DNA of 64,000 nucleotides from Croceicoccus sp. (GCA_002694745.1 NZMY01000034.1:62001-126000), one strand, 5' to 3'; positions 52,915 to 62,576 are shown, counted from the first letter of the stretch. Notes: generated by a model not told the origin, from the sequence alone. Translations and numbers: made by a program.

Positions 52915-54762
52915 TTAGCGATACATCGCGTTCAGCCGTTCGCCATAGCGTTCGCGCAGCTTGTGGCGGCGGATTTTGATCGAGGGGGTCATTTCCTCGT
53001 TCTCGATGCTGAAGGGCTCGTCTGCGATCATGATGCGGCGGACCTTTTCGATGACGGACAGGTCGGCGTTCACCCGGTCGACCGCGGCGCGGATCGCGGC
53101 GCCGAACTCGGCGTCGTCGCGCCAATCGGTCCAATCGCCGGTGCGGCCGTTCTCCCTGGCCCATTCGGCGGCCCATTCGGTATCGGGGACGATCAGGCCG
53201 ACGAGGTATGGCTTGCGGTCGCCCGATACCATCGCCTGCCCGATCTCGGGCTGAAGGGTCAGCATGCCCTCGACGCGCTGGGGCGCGACATTGTCGCCCT
53301 TGTCGTTGATGATCATGTCCTTCTTGCGGTCGGTGATGACGATCCGTCCGCGATTGTCGATATGGCCGATGTCGCCGGTGTGCAGCCAGCCGTCCTTCAA
53401 TGTGCGGGCGGTTTCCTCGGCATTGCGCCAGTATCCGTGCATCACCAGCTCGCCGCGCACCAGGATCTCGCTGTCCTCGGCGATGCGGACCTCGACGCCT
53501 CTTAAGGGCGTGCCGACGGTGTCCATCTTGAGGCCGGTGCTGGGCCGGTTGACGCTGATGATGGGGCCTGCCTCGGTCTGGCCGTAACCCTGCAGCAGCG
53601 GCATGCCGAGGCCGGTGAAGAAATAGCCGATCTCGGGCGTGAGCGGCGCGCCGCCCGATACCAGCGCCTTGACCCGCCCGCCGAACTTGGCGCGGGCCTT
53701 GGGGCGCAGCACGCGTTCCAGCAGCATGTCCTCGGCGCTGTCGATCAGCGGGCGCGACTTGCCTTCGCCCTTGCGTTCGGACAGGCGGCTGGCGCGCTGA
53801 GCCATGGTCTCGGCAAGCTTGCCCTGTTTGGCGAGCTGTTTGAGGATGCGGGTGCGCAGAACCTCGAACAGGCGGGGGACGACGACCATGATCGTCGGGC
53901 GCACTTCCTCGATATTGCCGGCCAGCTTGTCGAGCCCTTCGGAATAGAAGATCTCGGCCCCGAGCGCGATCGGGAAGGCCTGCCCGCCGGTGTGTTCATA
54001 GGCGTGGCTGAGGGGGAGGAAGGAGAGAAAGCGCTCCTCGCTCCACCCGAAATCGTTGGCGATCACGTCGCCAGCGCCCGCCGCATTGTGCAGCAGCGCG
54101 CCATGGTGCTGGCGCACGCCGCGCGGGCTGCCTCCGGTGCCGCTGGTGTAGATGATGCAGGCGGGGTCCTCGCGCGTGATGCCTGCGATGCGCGCATTGA
54201 CGGCGCGGCGGGCGGCGTCGGCGTCGCCCTGCATCAGCGCCGCCATGTCGTGATAATTGGTCGCTTGCGGCGGGCGGATCGGCTCCATCGCGATGATGTG
54301 GTCGGCGCGGTTGCTGGCGGCGACGGCGGGCATCAGGTTCTTGGCGAGTTTCGGCCCGGACAGGATGACGGCGCGCGCGCCCGAATTTTCCAGCACGTGC
54401 TGATGATCGTGGACCGTGTTGGTCGTATAGGCGGGCACGGTGATGAGGCCCGCGGCCATGATGGCAAGGTCGGCGATGCACCATTGCGGGCGGTTCTCGC
54501 TGACCAGCAGGACGCGGTCGCCCTTGTCGAGGCCAAGGCCGACCAGCGATTCCGCCAGCAGGCACACCTGCCGCGCCGCGTCCGCCCAGCTGATCGAGCG
54601 CCATTCGCCGTCGGTCTTGGCGTAGAGGAAGGGCCTGTCGCCCAGCACGTCCGCGCGCGACAGGAACAGCGCGACGAGGTTCTGCGCATTCTCGATATCG
54701 GCAAGGGTAAAGCCGTGCGGGCCGGGGCGGTCCGCTGTTCTGCCGGGATTAGCGTGCGCCAT
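52915..54762 (-). CDS. Long-chain acyl-CoA synthetase (AMP-forming)
   Basis: A 615-residue ANL-superfamily ligase. The P-loop is IIYTSGTGGSPRGVRQHH; then FLPLSHAYEHTGGQ, LLQGYGQTEAGPI, the WLHTGDIG hinge-region motif and ITDRKKDMIINDKGDNVAPQ. Sequence is closest to the FAA1-like long-chain fatty-acid CoA ligases. It activates fatty acids for beta-oxidation or lipid synthesis in the cytoplasm or at the inner membrane. ATG 54762 is preferred; the longer frame adds a charged, non-conserved N-terminus. The gene is upstream of the pmp3 gene on the same strand. Confidence 0.93.
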   Translation of the reverse strand: MAHANPGRTADRPGPHGFTLADIENAQNLVALFLSRADVLGDRPFLYAKTDGEWRSISWADAARQVCLLAESLVGLGLDKGDRVLLVSENRPQWCIADLAIMAAGLITVPAYTTNTVHDHQHVLENSGARAVILSGPKLAKNLMPAVAASNRADHIIAMEPIRPPQATNYHDMAALMQGDADAARRAVNARIAGITREDPACIIYTSGTGGSPRGVRQHHGALLHNAAGAGDVIANDFGWSEERFLSFLPLSHAYEHTGGQAFPIALGAEIFYSEGLDKLAGNIEEVRPTIMVVVPRLFEVLRTRILKQLAKQGKLAETMAQRASRLSERKGEGKSRPLIDSAEDMLLERVLRPKARAKFGGRVKALVSGGAPLTPEIGYFFTGLGMPLLQGYGQTEAGPIISVNRPSTGLKMDTVGTPLRGVEVRIAEDSEILVRGELVMHGYWRNAEETARTLKDGWLHTGDIGHIDNRGRIVITDRKKDMIINDKGDNVAPQRVEGMLTLQPEIGQAMVSGDRKPYLVGLIVPDTEWAAEWARENGRTGDWTDWRDDAEFGAAIRAAVDRVNADLSVIEKVRRIMIADEPFSIENEEMTPSIKIRRHKLRERYGERLNAMYR

Positions 54763-54915
54763 GGTTCGCCTGTCGACCTCTTCCTCTGCGTGTTCCGGTC
54801 CTGGCCCGCGCAAACCGGTGTCTGCGCAAGGTTGGCCCGTGTTGCTGCGGGAAACTAGGATGGGCCGCGCGTTCGGGCAAGGCGGGAACGGCGGAGCTGT
54901 GTGGATCGCGGGCGA

Positions 54916-56658
54916 TCAGGGCGTGACCATGGCGCCTTCGCTGCGGGGATCGGCGGCGCCGATGGGCTGTCCGTCAACCCATTCGACCGCGTTCGCCTTC
55001 AGCCGGCCCGGCATGGTCCTCGCGTCCTCGTGCCCCAATGCACGAAAGGCGGGGAGCATGGCTTCGAGGTCGGTGCCTTCCTCGACGAGCAGGGTGTCGC
55101 CGGGGGAATAGAGGAAGGGCAGCGCGATCGCCTGCTGTGCGGTGAGGCCCCAGTCGACCACGCCGATGATCGCCTTGGCGACCTGCACGATGATCGTGGT
55201 GCCGCCCGCCGCACCCACGGCGAGCCGCGGCTTGCCGTCGGGGCCATAGACGATGGTCGGCGACATGGACGAACGGGGGCGCTTGCCCGCCTCGACCCGG
55301 TTGGCGACGGGCTGGCCGTTTTCGGAGGGCGCGCGCGAGAAATCGGTGAGTTCGTTGTTGAGGTAGAAGCCGTTCACGAACAGGCCCGATCCGAACGCCG
55401 CCTCGATCGTGGAGGTTTCGCTGACGATCATGCCGCCCTTGTCGGTGACGACGAAATGGCTGGTGCCGTGTTCGGGCTGCTCCGCCTGCGGCGCGAAGGC
55501 GAGCGAGACGCCCTCGGGCGTGCCCGCGCTGGCCGATGCCATGGTGCTGCCCATGTCGATGAGCGCGCTGCGGCGGGCGAGGTAGTCGGGGTCGGTCAGG
55601 CCCTTTACCGGGACCTGCACGTAATCGGGGTCGGCCAGATATTGCTCGCGGTCGGCATAGGCGAGGCGCTGGGATTCGGCGAACAGGTGCCAGCCGACGG
55701 GATCGCCCGGGCCATGCGCGGCCATGTCGAAGCGTTCGAGCTGCTTCAGGATCGCGAACACCGTCGTCGCGCCCGAGGAGGGCGGGCCCATCCCGCAGAT
55801 GCGATAGACGCGGTAGGTGCCGCACACCGCATCGCGTTCGACCGGGCGATAGCTGGCGAGATCCTGAACGGTCAGATCGCCGGGATTGGCGGGCGCGTTC
55901 TGGACCGCACCCGAAATGTCGGCGGCGTTGTCGCCGGTGTAGAAGGCCTTTGGCCCGCCGGCGGCGATGCGTTCCAGCGTGGCGGCGAAGGCGGGGTTGC
56001 GGATGGTCGATCCGATGGGGGCGGCCTGACCGCCGGGATAGAACAGCGCGCGCGCCTCTGCCGACAGCGCGCCGGTGCGGTCGGCGGCGGCCAGCGTGTT
56101 ATGCAGGCGCGGCGTGACGTCGAAACCGTCCCGCGCCAGTTCGATGGCGGGCTGGAAGATCTGCGCCCATGGCAGTTTGCCGTGCTTTTCATGCGCCATC
56201 GCCATCATCGCGACATTGCCGGGCACGCCGGTGCTGAGGCCGCCGACCCATGCCTCGACAAAGGACATCGGCTGGCCGTCCTTCATGAAGCGGTCGGGCG
56301 TGGCCGAGGCGGGCGCGGTTTCGCGGCCGTCATAGGTGACCGGCTGGCCGTTTCCCGGATCGAGCACGAGGAAACCGCCGCCGCCGATGCCGGAGCTTTG
56401 CGGTTCGACCACGTTGAGCGCGAGCAGCACGGCAAAGCCCGCGTCCACCGCATTGCCGCCTTCGCGCAGGATGCGCGCGCCTGCATCGGCGGCGCGGCGG
56501 TCGGCGGCGCTGACCATGCCGACTGCGTGGCCGCTCTGTTCTGCTGCGGGCGGTGGCGCGGGGGCGGGCGGGGCGGTCGCCAGATCGGAAGGCGCGGCGC
56601 ATGCGGCCAGCAGGGCGGGAGCCAGCAGGGAGGCGACAAGGCGCAGTTTCATGATCAT
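54916..56658 (-). CDS. ggt: Gamma-glutamyltransferase, lipoprotein form
   Basis: A 580-residue GGT precursor that self-cleaves. The catalytic threonine is T399 in PEHGTSHFVV; the substrate-binding signature GMGPPSSGATTV is at 290-300; PSSG is intact. The N-terminus is a lipoprotein signal with lipobox LAAC (C20), followed by a proline/alanine-rich linker. It hydrolyses or transfers gamma-glutamyl groups of glutathione at the cell surface. Its ATG overlaps the pyrD stop (ATGA), an odd pairing of periplasmic and pyrimidine-synthesis genes. Start could also be M3. Confidence 0.94.
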   Translation of the reverse strand: MIMKLRLVASLLAPALLAACAAPSDLATAPPAPAPPPAAEQSGHAVGMVSAADRRAADAGARILREGGNAVDAGFAVLLALNVVEPQSSGIGGGGFLVLDPGNGQPVTYDGRETAPASATPDRFMKDGQPMSFVEAWVGGLSTGVPGNVAMMAMAHEKHGKLPWAQIFQPAIELARDGFDVTPRLHNTLAAADRTGALSAEARALFYPGGQAAPIGSTIRNPAFAATLERIAAGGPKAFYTGDNAADISGAVQNAPANPGDLTVQDLASYRPVERDAVCGTYRVYRICGMGPPSSGATTVFAILKQLERFDMAAHGPGDPVGWHLFAESQRLAYADREQYLADPDYVQVPVKGLTDPDYLARRSALIDMGSTMASASAGTPEGVSLAFAPQAEQPEHGTSHFVVTDKGGMIVSETSTIEAAFGSGLFVNGFYLNNELTDFSRAPSENGQPVANRVEAGKRPRSSMSPTIVYGPDGKPRLAVGAAGGTTIIVQVAKAIIGVVDWGLTAQQAIALPFLYSPGDTLLVEEGTDLEAMLPAFRALGHEDARTMPGRLKANAVEWVDGQPIGAADPRSEGAMVTP

Positions 56659-57692
56659 TCGGTTCCCACGGCGTCGGCGATGGTGGCAAAGCCGTCGCGC
56701 CGCATCAGCGGGGGCAGGCCGCGCACGATGCTGGAGGCGATCCCCGGCCCTTCATAGACCATCGCGCTGTAAAGCTGGACGAGGCTGGCGCCCGCGCGGA
56801 TGCGTTCCCACGCGTCCTCTGCCGTGGCGATGCCGCCGATGCCGATCAGCGGGATGGAGCCCCCAGTGGCCTTGCGGAAGTCGCGCAGCCTTTCGAGCGC
56901 CATTTGCTTAAGCGGTGCGCCCGACAATCCTCCGCTCTCGCCCGCATGGGCCGAATGCAGCGGGGGGCGTTCGATGGTGGTGTTCGCGATCATCAGCGCG
57001 CCCAGACCCTTTTCGACCGCGATGCGCGCGATGGCGTCGATGTCGGCGGGCTGCAGATCGGGCGCGACTTTCAGGAACACGGGCACGTCGCAGCCGCGCG
57101 CCGCCATCACCACGTCGAGCAGACCGCCCAGTGCCTCAGGGTCTTGCAGCGCGCGCAGGCCGGGGGTGTTGGGGCTGGAGATATTGACCGCGAGGTATTG
57201 CGCATGCGGCGCCATGGTGCGCGCCATGATCGCATAGTCGCCGACGCGGTCGGTGCTGTCCTTGTTCGCGCCGATATTGATGCCGACGACGCCGTGGCCG
57301 TCGATGCGGCGCTTCACGCGCTGTTCGACGATGGCCGCGCCGTCATTGTTGAAACCCATGCGGTTGATGACCGCGCGGTCCTCGGCCAGGCGGAACAGGC
57401 GCGGTTTGGGATTGCCCTGCTGCGGGCGCGGGGTGACCGAACCCACCTCGGTAAAGCCAAAGCCGCAGCGCAGCAGCGCATCGGGCACTTCGCCGTTCTT
57501 GTCGAAGCCCGCCGCCATGCCGACCGGATTGCGAAAATGCAGCCCCGCGACCGTCATCTCAAGCGCCGGATCGTGTCTTGGCGGGCTGGCCAGCAGCGAG
57601 GAGGGCAGCGACTTCAGCGTCGAGAGCGCCAGCCCGTGCGCGGTCTCGGCGTCGAGGCGGAAGATCAGCGGGCGAAGCAGCGAATAGACCAT
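56655..57692 (-). CDS. pyrD: Dihydroorotate dehydrogenase (quinone), class 2
   Basis: A 345-residue membrane-associated flavoprotein catalysing the fourth step of pyrimidine synthesis. The class 2 N-terminal helices (VYSLLRPLIFRLDAETAHGL) precede the FMN barrel: NPVGMAAGFDKNGE, FTEVGSVTPRPQQGNPKPRLFRL, RMGFNND, and INISSPNTPGLR-like VNISSPNTPGLR. The catalytic serine is in NISSPNTPG. ATG 57692 is chosen; the open frame to 57800 has no conserved content. Overlaps the ggt start. Confidence 0.97.
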   Translation of the reverse strand: MVYSLLRPLIFRLDAETAHGLALSTLKSLPSSLLASPPRHDPALEMTVAGLHFRNPVGMAAGFDKNGEVPDALLRCGFGFTEVGSVTPRPQQGNPKPRLFRLAEDRAVINRMGFNNDGAAIVEQRVKRRIDGHGVVGINIGANKDSTDRVGDYAIMARTMAPHAQYLAVNISSPNTPGLRALQDPEALGGLLDVVMAARGCDVPVFLKVAPDLQPADIDAIARIAVEKGLGALMIANTTIERPPLHSAHAGESGGLSGAPLKQMALERLRDFRKATGGSIPLIGIGGIATAEDAWERIRAGASLVQLYSAMVYEGPGIASSIVRGLPPLMRRDGFATIADAVGTE

Positions 57693-57817
57693 AGGCCATA
57701 TTGCGTATGCGAGAGCGGGCGCGCTGTCGAACGGTTTTCCGGCTGCATTTGCCTCTTTGCGCGCGATGCGGCAGTTAGGAAGAAATAGTTTCTTTTGCAC
57801 CTAACGGAGGCATCCCC

Positions 57818-59722
57818 TTGATCCATTTTCCGCGCCTGACGGCCTGCCTGCTTGGCGGCAGCGCCGCGCTTGCCCTTTCCGCCTGCGCCGCCACCACCGA
57901 CATGGCGGAAGCGCCCCCCGCGCCCGCCCCCGCCGCGCAGCCTGCGGCGACCAGCCCGGCGATCACCTCTGCCATTCCGGCGGCGCAGATGGCCGCGGTC
58001 GATGCGGCCATCGCGGCGAACGACATTAATGCGTTCTTCCAGGCCTATGAGGATGCGGGCCTTGCCTTCAGCCCCGAGACCAAGACCTATCGCGGCATTC
58101 GCGACGAGGATTACGGGAAGTGGGACGATCCCTCGCTGGAGGCCGACCTGCGCGAGGCGGCGATGGACCGCGCGTTTCTCGCCCGGATGGAGCAGGGTTT
58201 CGACCTGAACACGCTGGAGGGGCAGGATGCCTTGTCCTATCGCCTGTTCAAATCCGCGGTCGACCGCCAGCAAAGCCTCGTCCCGTTTCGCGAGAACGGC
58301 TATCTCTTCAACCAGATGTTCGGCGCGCAGAGCGGGATCCCCTCGTTCCTCGTCAACATGCACCGCGTCAGCGACAAGGCGGAGGCCGAGGCCTATATCG
58401 AGCGGATCGCCGGGATCGGTCCGCATCTCGACGCGCTGACCAAGCGCGCGGTGGAACGGGCCGAGGCGGGCGTGATGCCGCCGCGCTGGGTCTATCCCTA
58501 TGTCATTTCCGACATCGACAATCTGATCACGCCCGCCGCGCCGATGCATGAGGGCAATGCGATCCTCGACGATTTCCGCGAGAAGGTCGCCGCGCTCGAT
58601 CTGCCGCAGGCCGAGAAGGACACGCTGGTCGCCGATGCGGTCGCGGCATGGGAAGCGAGCGGGCTGCCGGCCTATCGCCTGCTGCGCGCGGTGATGGTGC
58701 AGCAGCAGGCAAAGGCCGGGACCGACGACGGCGTCTGGCGCCTGCCGCAGGGCGAGGCCTATTATGCGGCGCTGCTGAAGAACTATACCACCACCGAACT
58801 CAGCGCCGATCAGATCCACCAGATCGGCCTCTCCAACATCGAGCGTATTCACGGCGAGATGCGCGCGATCATGGAGCAGGTGGGCTTCGAAGGGACGCTG
58901 CAGGAATTCTTCGAATATACCCGCACCGATCCGCGTTTCTATGCCGACAGCCGCGAGGAATATCTGGGCAAGGTCGATGTCGCGCTGGACGCGATGGAAG
59001 CCGAACTGCCGAAATATTTCGAAGTCCTGCCGCAGGACGCGCTGCAGGTGAAGCCGGTCGAGGCGTTCCGCGAGAAATCGGCGGGCAAGGCGTTCTATTC
59101 GCGCCCCGCGCCCGACGGATCGCGTCCGGGCATCTATTACGTCAATCTCTACAAGCTCGATTCGATGAGCCTGAACGAGCTGGAGGCACTGGCCTTCCAC
59201 GAAGGGCTGCCGGGGCATCATCTGCAGCTGTCGGTGCAGACCGGGCTGGGCGAACTGCCGCCGTTTCGCCGTTTCGGGGGCGTCACCGCCTATTCGGAAG
59301 GCTGGGGCCTGTATTCCGAGAAGCTGGCCAAGGACATGGGGTTCTATACCGATCCCTATTCGGATTTCGGCCGCTTGCAGATGGAATTGTGGCGCGCGGC
59401 GCGGCTGGTGGTCGACACCGGCATCCATTCCAAGCGCTGGAGCCGCGAGCAGGCGATCCAGTATCTGACCGATAATACGCCCAATCCCGCGGGCGACATC
59501 ACCAAGGCGATCGAACGCTATATCGTCTATCCGGGGCAGGCGACCGCCTATATGATCGGAAAGCTGAAGATCGAGGAACTGCGCGACAAGGCGCAGGCCG
59601 CGCTTGGCGACGCGTTCGACATTCGCGCGTTCCACACCGTGATCCTTGAGAACGGGCCGGTGCCGCTGAACATCATGGAAGAGAATGTCGATGCGTGGAT
59701 TGCCGAAGTAAGGGCATCCTAA
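57818..59722 (+). CDS. DUF885 family metallopeptidase-like lipoprotein
   Basis: A 634-residue exported protein: signal peptide with lipobox ALSAC (C23), Ala/Pro-rich linker, then the DUF885 catalytic fold. The zinc site is FHEGLPGHHLQ (H461, E462, H467/H468) with a downstream acidic partner in AYSEGWGLYSEKLA. The family resembles M32-like carboxypeptidases; the substrate is not known. The start is a TTG at 57818 with a strong CGGAGG seven bases upstream; no ATG fits the signal peptide. It is divergent from pyrD. Confidence 0.9.
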   Translation: MIHFPRLTACLLGGSAALALSACAATTDMAEAPPAPAPAAQPAATSPAITSAIPAAQMAAVDAAIAANDINAFFQAYEDAGLAFSPETKTYRGIRDEDYGKWDDPSLEADLREAAMDRAFLARMEQGFDLNTLEGQDALSYRLFKSAVDRQQSLVPFRENGYLFNQMFGAQSGIPSFLVNMHRVSDKAEAEAYIERIAGIGPHLDALTKRAVERAEAGVMPPRWVYPYVISDIDNLITPAAPMHEGNAILDDFREKVAALDLPQAEKDTLVADAVAAWEASGLPAYRLLRAVMVQQQAKAGTDDGVWRLPQGEAYYAALLKNYTTTELSADQIHQIGLSNIERIHGEMRAIMEQVGFEGTLQEFFEYTRTDPRFYADSREEYLGKVDVALDAMEAELPKYFEVLPQDALQVKPVEAFREKSAGKAFYSRPAPDGSRPGIYYVNLYKLDSMSLNELEALAFHEGLPGHHLQLSVQTGLGELPPFRRFGGVTAYSEGWGLYSEKLAKDMGFYTDPYSDFGRLQMELWRAARLVVDTGIHSKRWSREQAIQYLTDNTPNPAGDITKAIERYIVYPGQATAYMIGKLKIEELRDKAQAALGDAFDIRAFHTVILENGPVPLNIMEENVDAWIAEVRAS

Positions 59723-59761
59723 GAACGACTCGCAAGAGTTAATCATCGCTTGCATCCGCGT

Positions 59762-59820
59762 GGGTGCGTCACTAGCTGCAATTCGGAACGATTTGGTCCG
59801 AATTAGCGAGTGACGCACCC
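59762..59820. promoter_or_regulatory. Nested inverted repeat directly before the suf regulator start
   Basis: Outer arms GGGTGCGTCACT (59762-59773) and AGTGACGCACCC (59809-59820) are 12/12 complementary. Then GCT/AGC (59775-59777 with 59805-59807) and an inner AATTCGGA/TCCGAATT pair (59780-59787 with 59797-59804) close on a 9-base loop. The outer arm ends at the base before the ATG. It could be a nested operator, an mRNA hairpin occluding the start, or both. The structure is seen; any function is inferred. Confidence 0.6.
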
Positions 59821-60234
59821 ATGCGCCTTTCCAATCTAGCCGATTATGCCGTGGTCGCCATGCGCGCCGCCGCCGGCCATTGCGGATCGCAGATGTGGAG
59901 CGCGGCGCAATTGGCCGACCAGACCGGCCTGCCCGCACCGACGGTGCAGAAGCTGGTCAGCCGGCTGAGCGCGGCGGGGCTCTTGCGGTCCACGCGCGGG
60001 GCGAATGGCGGGATCCGGCTGGCGCGGCCTGCCGCGGCGATCAATCTCGCCGATATTATCGAGGCGGTGGAAGGACCCATCGCCATGACCCAGTGCAGCG
60101 ACGGCCCCAGCGGCTGCACCATCGAACACAGCTGCGGCGCACGGCCGCATTGGCCCCAGGTCAATCGCGCCATTCGCGGCGCGCTTGAGAATATCACGCT
60201 CGCCGATCTGGCGAAGGAGGATGTGGCGGCATGA
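59821..60234 (+). CDS. Rrf2-family Fe-S regulator (IscR/SufR-like)
   Basis: A 137-residue transcription regulator of the Rrf2 family. The winged-helix domain is [19 protein letters not shown], then [33 protein letters not shown]. Three cysteines C92, C99 and C105 match the cluster ligands of E. coli IscR (C92, C98, C104). It is the first gene of the suf operon, overlapping sufB (ATGA), and should repress the operon when cluster supply is adequate, through the nested inverted repeat before it. No ribosome site is visible before the ATG. Confidence 0.92.
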   Translation: MRLSNLADYAVVAMRAAAGHCGSQMWSAAQLADQTGLPAPTVQKLVSRLSAAGLLRSTRGANGGIRLARPAAAINLADIIEAVEGPIAMTQCSDGPSGCTIEHSCGARPHWPQVNRAIRGALENITLADLAKEDVAA

Positions 60235-61757
60235 ACGACGCCCTTAAGAATGAAACGGTAGAGCAGGTTCGCGCTTCGCAGGAAGAGGCGATCGAGAAGG
60301 ACCGCGCCGCGCGTGAAGCGGCCAAGTCGCTCGAGACTTATGAATTCGGCTTTCACTCGGACATCGAGCAGGAATTCGCCGACAAGGGCCTGTCGGAAGA
60401 CACCGTCCGCTTCATCTCGGCCAAGAAGGAAGAGCCGGAGTGGATGCTGGAATGGCGTCTGAAGGCCTATCGCCACTGGCTGACGCTGACCCCGCCCGAC
60501 TGGGCGAAGCTGAACATTCCGCCGATCGACTATCAGGACGCCTATTACTACGCGGCGCCCAAGAAGAAGCCCAAGCTGGAATCGCTCGACGAGCTCGATC
60601 CCGAGATCAAGTCGGTCTATGACAAGCTGGGCATTCCGATCGAGGAGCAGAAGGTGCTGGCGGGCGTCGAGGGCGCGCGCAAGGTGGCGGTGGACGCGGT
60701 GTTCGACAGCGTCTCGGTCGCCACGACCTTTCGCAAGGAGCTTGAGGAAGCGGGTGTCATCTTCCGCTCCATCAGCGAAGCGATCAAGGAATACCCCGAC
60801 CTGGTGAAGAAGTGGCTGGGCAAGGTCGTGCCCATGCAGGACAATTTCTTTGCCACGCTGAACTGCGCGGTCTTTTCGGACGGCACCTTCGTCTACATTC
60901 CCAAGGGCGTGCGCTGCCCGATGGAGCTGTCGACCTATTTCCGCATCAATGCGGAGAACACCGGCCAGTTCGAGCGCACGCTGATCGTGGCCGAGGAGGG
61001 GAGCTATGTCTCCTACCTAGAGGGCTGCACCGCGCCGATGCGCGACGAGAACCAGCTGCATGCCGCGGTGGTGGAACTGGTCGCGCTGGACGATGCCGAG
61101 ATCAAGTACTCGACCGTGCAAAACTGGTATCCCGGCGATGCCGAGGGTAAGGGGGGCATCTATAATTTCGTGACCAAGCGCGCGCTGTGCCAGGGCAGGA
61201 ATTCCAAGGTTTCGTGGACGCAGGTGGAAACCGGCAGCGCGGTGACGTGGAAATACCCGTCCTGCGTGCTGAACGGCGAAAACTCGGTAGGCGAGTTCTA
61301 CTCGGTCGCGGTGACCAACAATTTCCAGCAGGCCGATACCGGCACCAAGATGATCCACAACGGGAAGAACACCCGTTCGACGATCATTTCCAAGGGTATC
61401 AGCGCGGGCAAGTCCAACAACACCTATCGCGGGCTGCTCCGCGTGGGGGCGAATGCGGACAATGTGCGCAATTTCACCCAGTGCGATTCGCTGCTGCTGT
61501 CCGACACCAGCGGCGCGCATACCGTGCCCTATATCGAGGTGAAGAACCCCACCGCCCAGATCGAGCACGAGGCGACCACGTCGAAGATCAGCGACGACCA
61601 GCTGTTCTATGCGATGCAGCGCGGGCTGGGCGAGGAAGAGGCCGTGGCGCTGATCGTCAACGGCTTTGCCAAGGAGGTCCTCAAGGAACTCCCGATGGAA
61701 TTCGCGGTCGAGGCGCAGAAGCTGCTCGCGATCTCGCTTGAGGGGAGCGTGGGGTGA
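60231..61757 (+). CDS. sufB: Fe-S cluster assembly scaffold SufB
   Basis: A 508-residue SufB, the scaffold of the SufBCD complex where clusters assemble. The beta-helix core contains [87 protein letters not shown] and [11 protein letters not shown], which are strongly conserved. Longer than E. coli SufB because of an N-terminal extension of about 20-30 residues with high Lys/Glu content. It begins within the regulator stop (ATGA) and its stop overlaps the next small gene. Confidence 0.97.
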   Translation: MNDALKNETVEQVRASQEEAIEKDRAAREAAKSLETYEFGFHSDIEQEFADKGLSEDTVRFISAKKEEPEWMLEWRLKAYRHWLTLTPPDWAKLNIPPIDYQDAYYYAAPKKKPKLESLDELDPEIKSVYDKLGIPIEEQKVLAGVEGARKVAVDAVFDSVSVATTFRKELEEAGVIFRSISEAIKEYPDLVKKWLGKVVPMQDNFFATLNCAVFSDGTFVYIPKGVRCPMELSTYFRINAENTGQFERTLIVAEEGSYVSYLEGCTAPMRDENQLHAAVVELVALDDAEIKYSTVQNWYPGDAEGKGGIYNFVTKRALCQGRNSKVSWTQVETGSAVTWKYPSCVLNGENSVGEFYSVAVTNNFQQADTGTKMIHNGKNTRSTIISKGISAGKSNNTYRGLLRVGANADNVRNFTQCDSLLLSDTSGAHTVPYIEVKNPTAQIEHEATTSKISDDQLFYAMQRGLGEEEAVALIVNGFAKEVLKELPMEFAVEAQKLLAISLEGSVG

Positions 61758-62014
61758 TGTTCGGCTATATTCTGGCCGCACTTTTCGCCTGTGTTGCGTG
61801 GTTGCAGCTGAGGTTAGCTTGGCGGGACTATCACAGTGGAATTTCGCGCGTTCGTATGATGCTGTTTGTGGATAGGAGTGGGCTCGCGATCTCGCGTTCT
61901 GATCGCCCGCGAATGTTTGCTTATGCTGTCGTTTGGAATGCCGTGATTGGCTTCGCGGCGGCTGCTGGAGCTATCTGGCTGCTGAATTTTGCTATTGCCT
62001 GGAATGCCTCATGA
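61757..62014 (+). CDS. Small membrane protein inserted between sufB and sufC
   Basis: An 85-residue protein with two membrane helices ([22 protein letters not shown] and AYAVVWNAVIGFAAAAGAIWLLNFAIAW) around a basic loop. Its codons (GCT, GTT, TTT, CGT, GGT) are more A/T-ending than those of the neighbouring suf genes, suggesting a different history. ATG 61757 overlaps the sufB stop (TGATG); a GTG three bases earlier is possible. No family recognised. The position inside the operon argues for co-expression with Suf, but a role is unknown. Confidence 0.7.
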   Translation: MFGYILAALFACVAWLQLRLAWRDYHSGISRVRMMLFVDRSGLAISRSDRPRMFAYAVVWNAVIGFAAAAGAIWLLNFAIAWNAS

Positions 62015-62559
62015 CCGACCGTAAAACCCTCCAGATCAAGCCCGCGTCCGAGCAGGACGATGCCGCGCCCGTCATCAAGAAGAAGGGCCGCGGGTGGGAG
62101 ATTTCGGAATCCCGCCTCGACACGCTGCACGATCGTGCGCGCGAGATGCGGCGTGAGCCTTCCGAGGCGCACAAGGCGCTCGCCGACAAGTTCGCAGAGG
62201 CGGACATGGGCAAATACAGCTTCAAGCGGTTTGCCGTGGTCGGATCGGCCATCGTCGATTTCAACTGCCACAACCTCGGCATGGCGATCATCATCGAAGA
62301 CGATGTGAGCGGCGAAGGCGAGAACCCGGCTCTGCTCACCCGCCGCGACAAGAGCCTTGAGGCCGTGGGCATCAAGGTGATGCGCATCAAGGCGAGCGAC
62401 ATCCTTGGGGACATGGACGCGGTGCTCGACCGGATCACCGCCGGCATGCGCATCCGCATCGGCGAACGCCGCGAGGCGCGCACCAGGCACTTCGAACAGA
62501 AGCGCGGAACCGGGCAGGGCTACAAGCCCCGCAATTTCCGCGCCGGCCCGCGAGACTAA
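62011..62559 (+). CDS. DUF559-like protein within the suf operon
   Basis: A 182-residue soluble protein. The C-terminal two-thirds resemble DUF559 (Vsr/endonuclease-like fold): REPSEAHKALADKFAEADMGKYSFKRFAVVGSAIVDFNCHNL, an IIIEDD acidic stretch and GIKVMRIKASDIL. The canonical DUF559 lysine and aspartate spacing is only partly kept, so nuclease activity is uncertain. The N-terminal 40 residues are Lys/Glu-rich. ATG 62011 overlaps the previous stop (ATGA). Homologous proteins in suf operons have been noted in related bacteria, but a role is not established. Confidence 0.72.
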   Translation: MTDRKTLQIKPASEQDDAAPVIKKKGRGWEISESRLDTLHDRAREMRREPSEAHKALADKFAEADMGKYSFKRFAVVGSAIVDFNCHNLGMAIIIEDDVSGEGENPALLTRRDKSLEAVGIKVMRIKASDILGDMDAVLDRITAGMRIRIGERREARTRHFEQKRGTGQGYKPRNFRAGPRD

Positions 62560-62576
62560 GGACCGAGAGACAACTG

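Noticed and set aside
54901-56757. Plus-strand open frame (618 codons) opposite ggt
   Set aside because: Shadow of the gamma-glutamyltransferase gene; composition is Gly/Arg/Asp-rich with no recognisable family.
57665-59938. Minus-strand open frame (757 codons) opposite the DUF885 gene
   Set aside because: The plus-strand gene has a signal peptide, lipobox and zinc motif; the minus frame has none.
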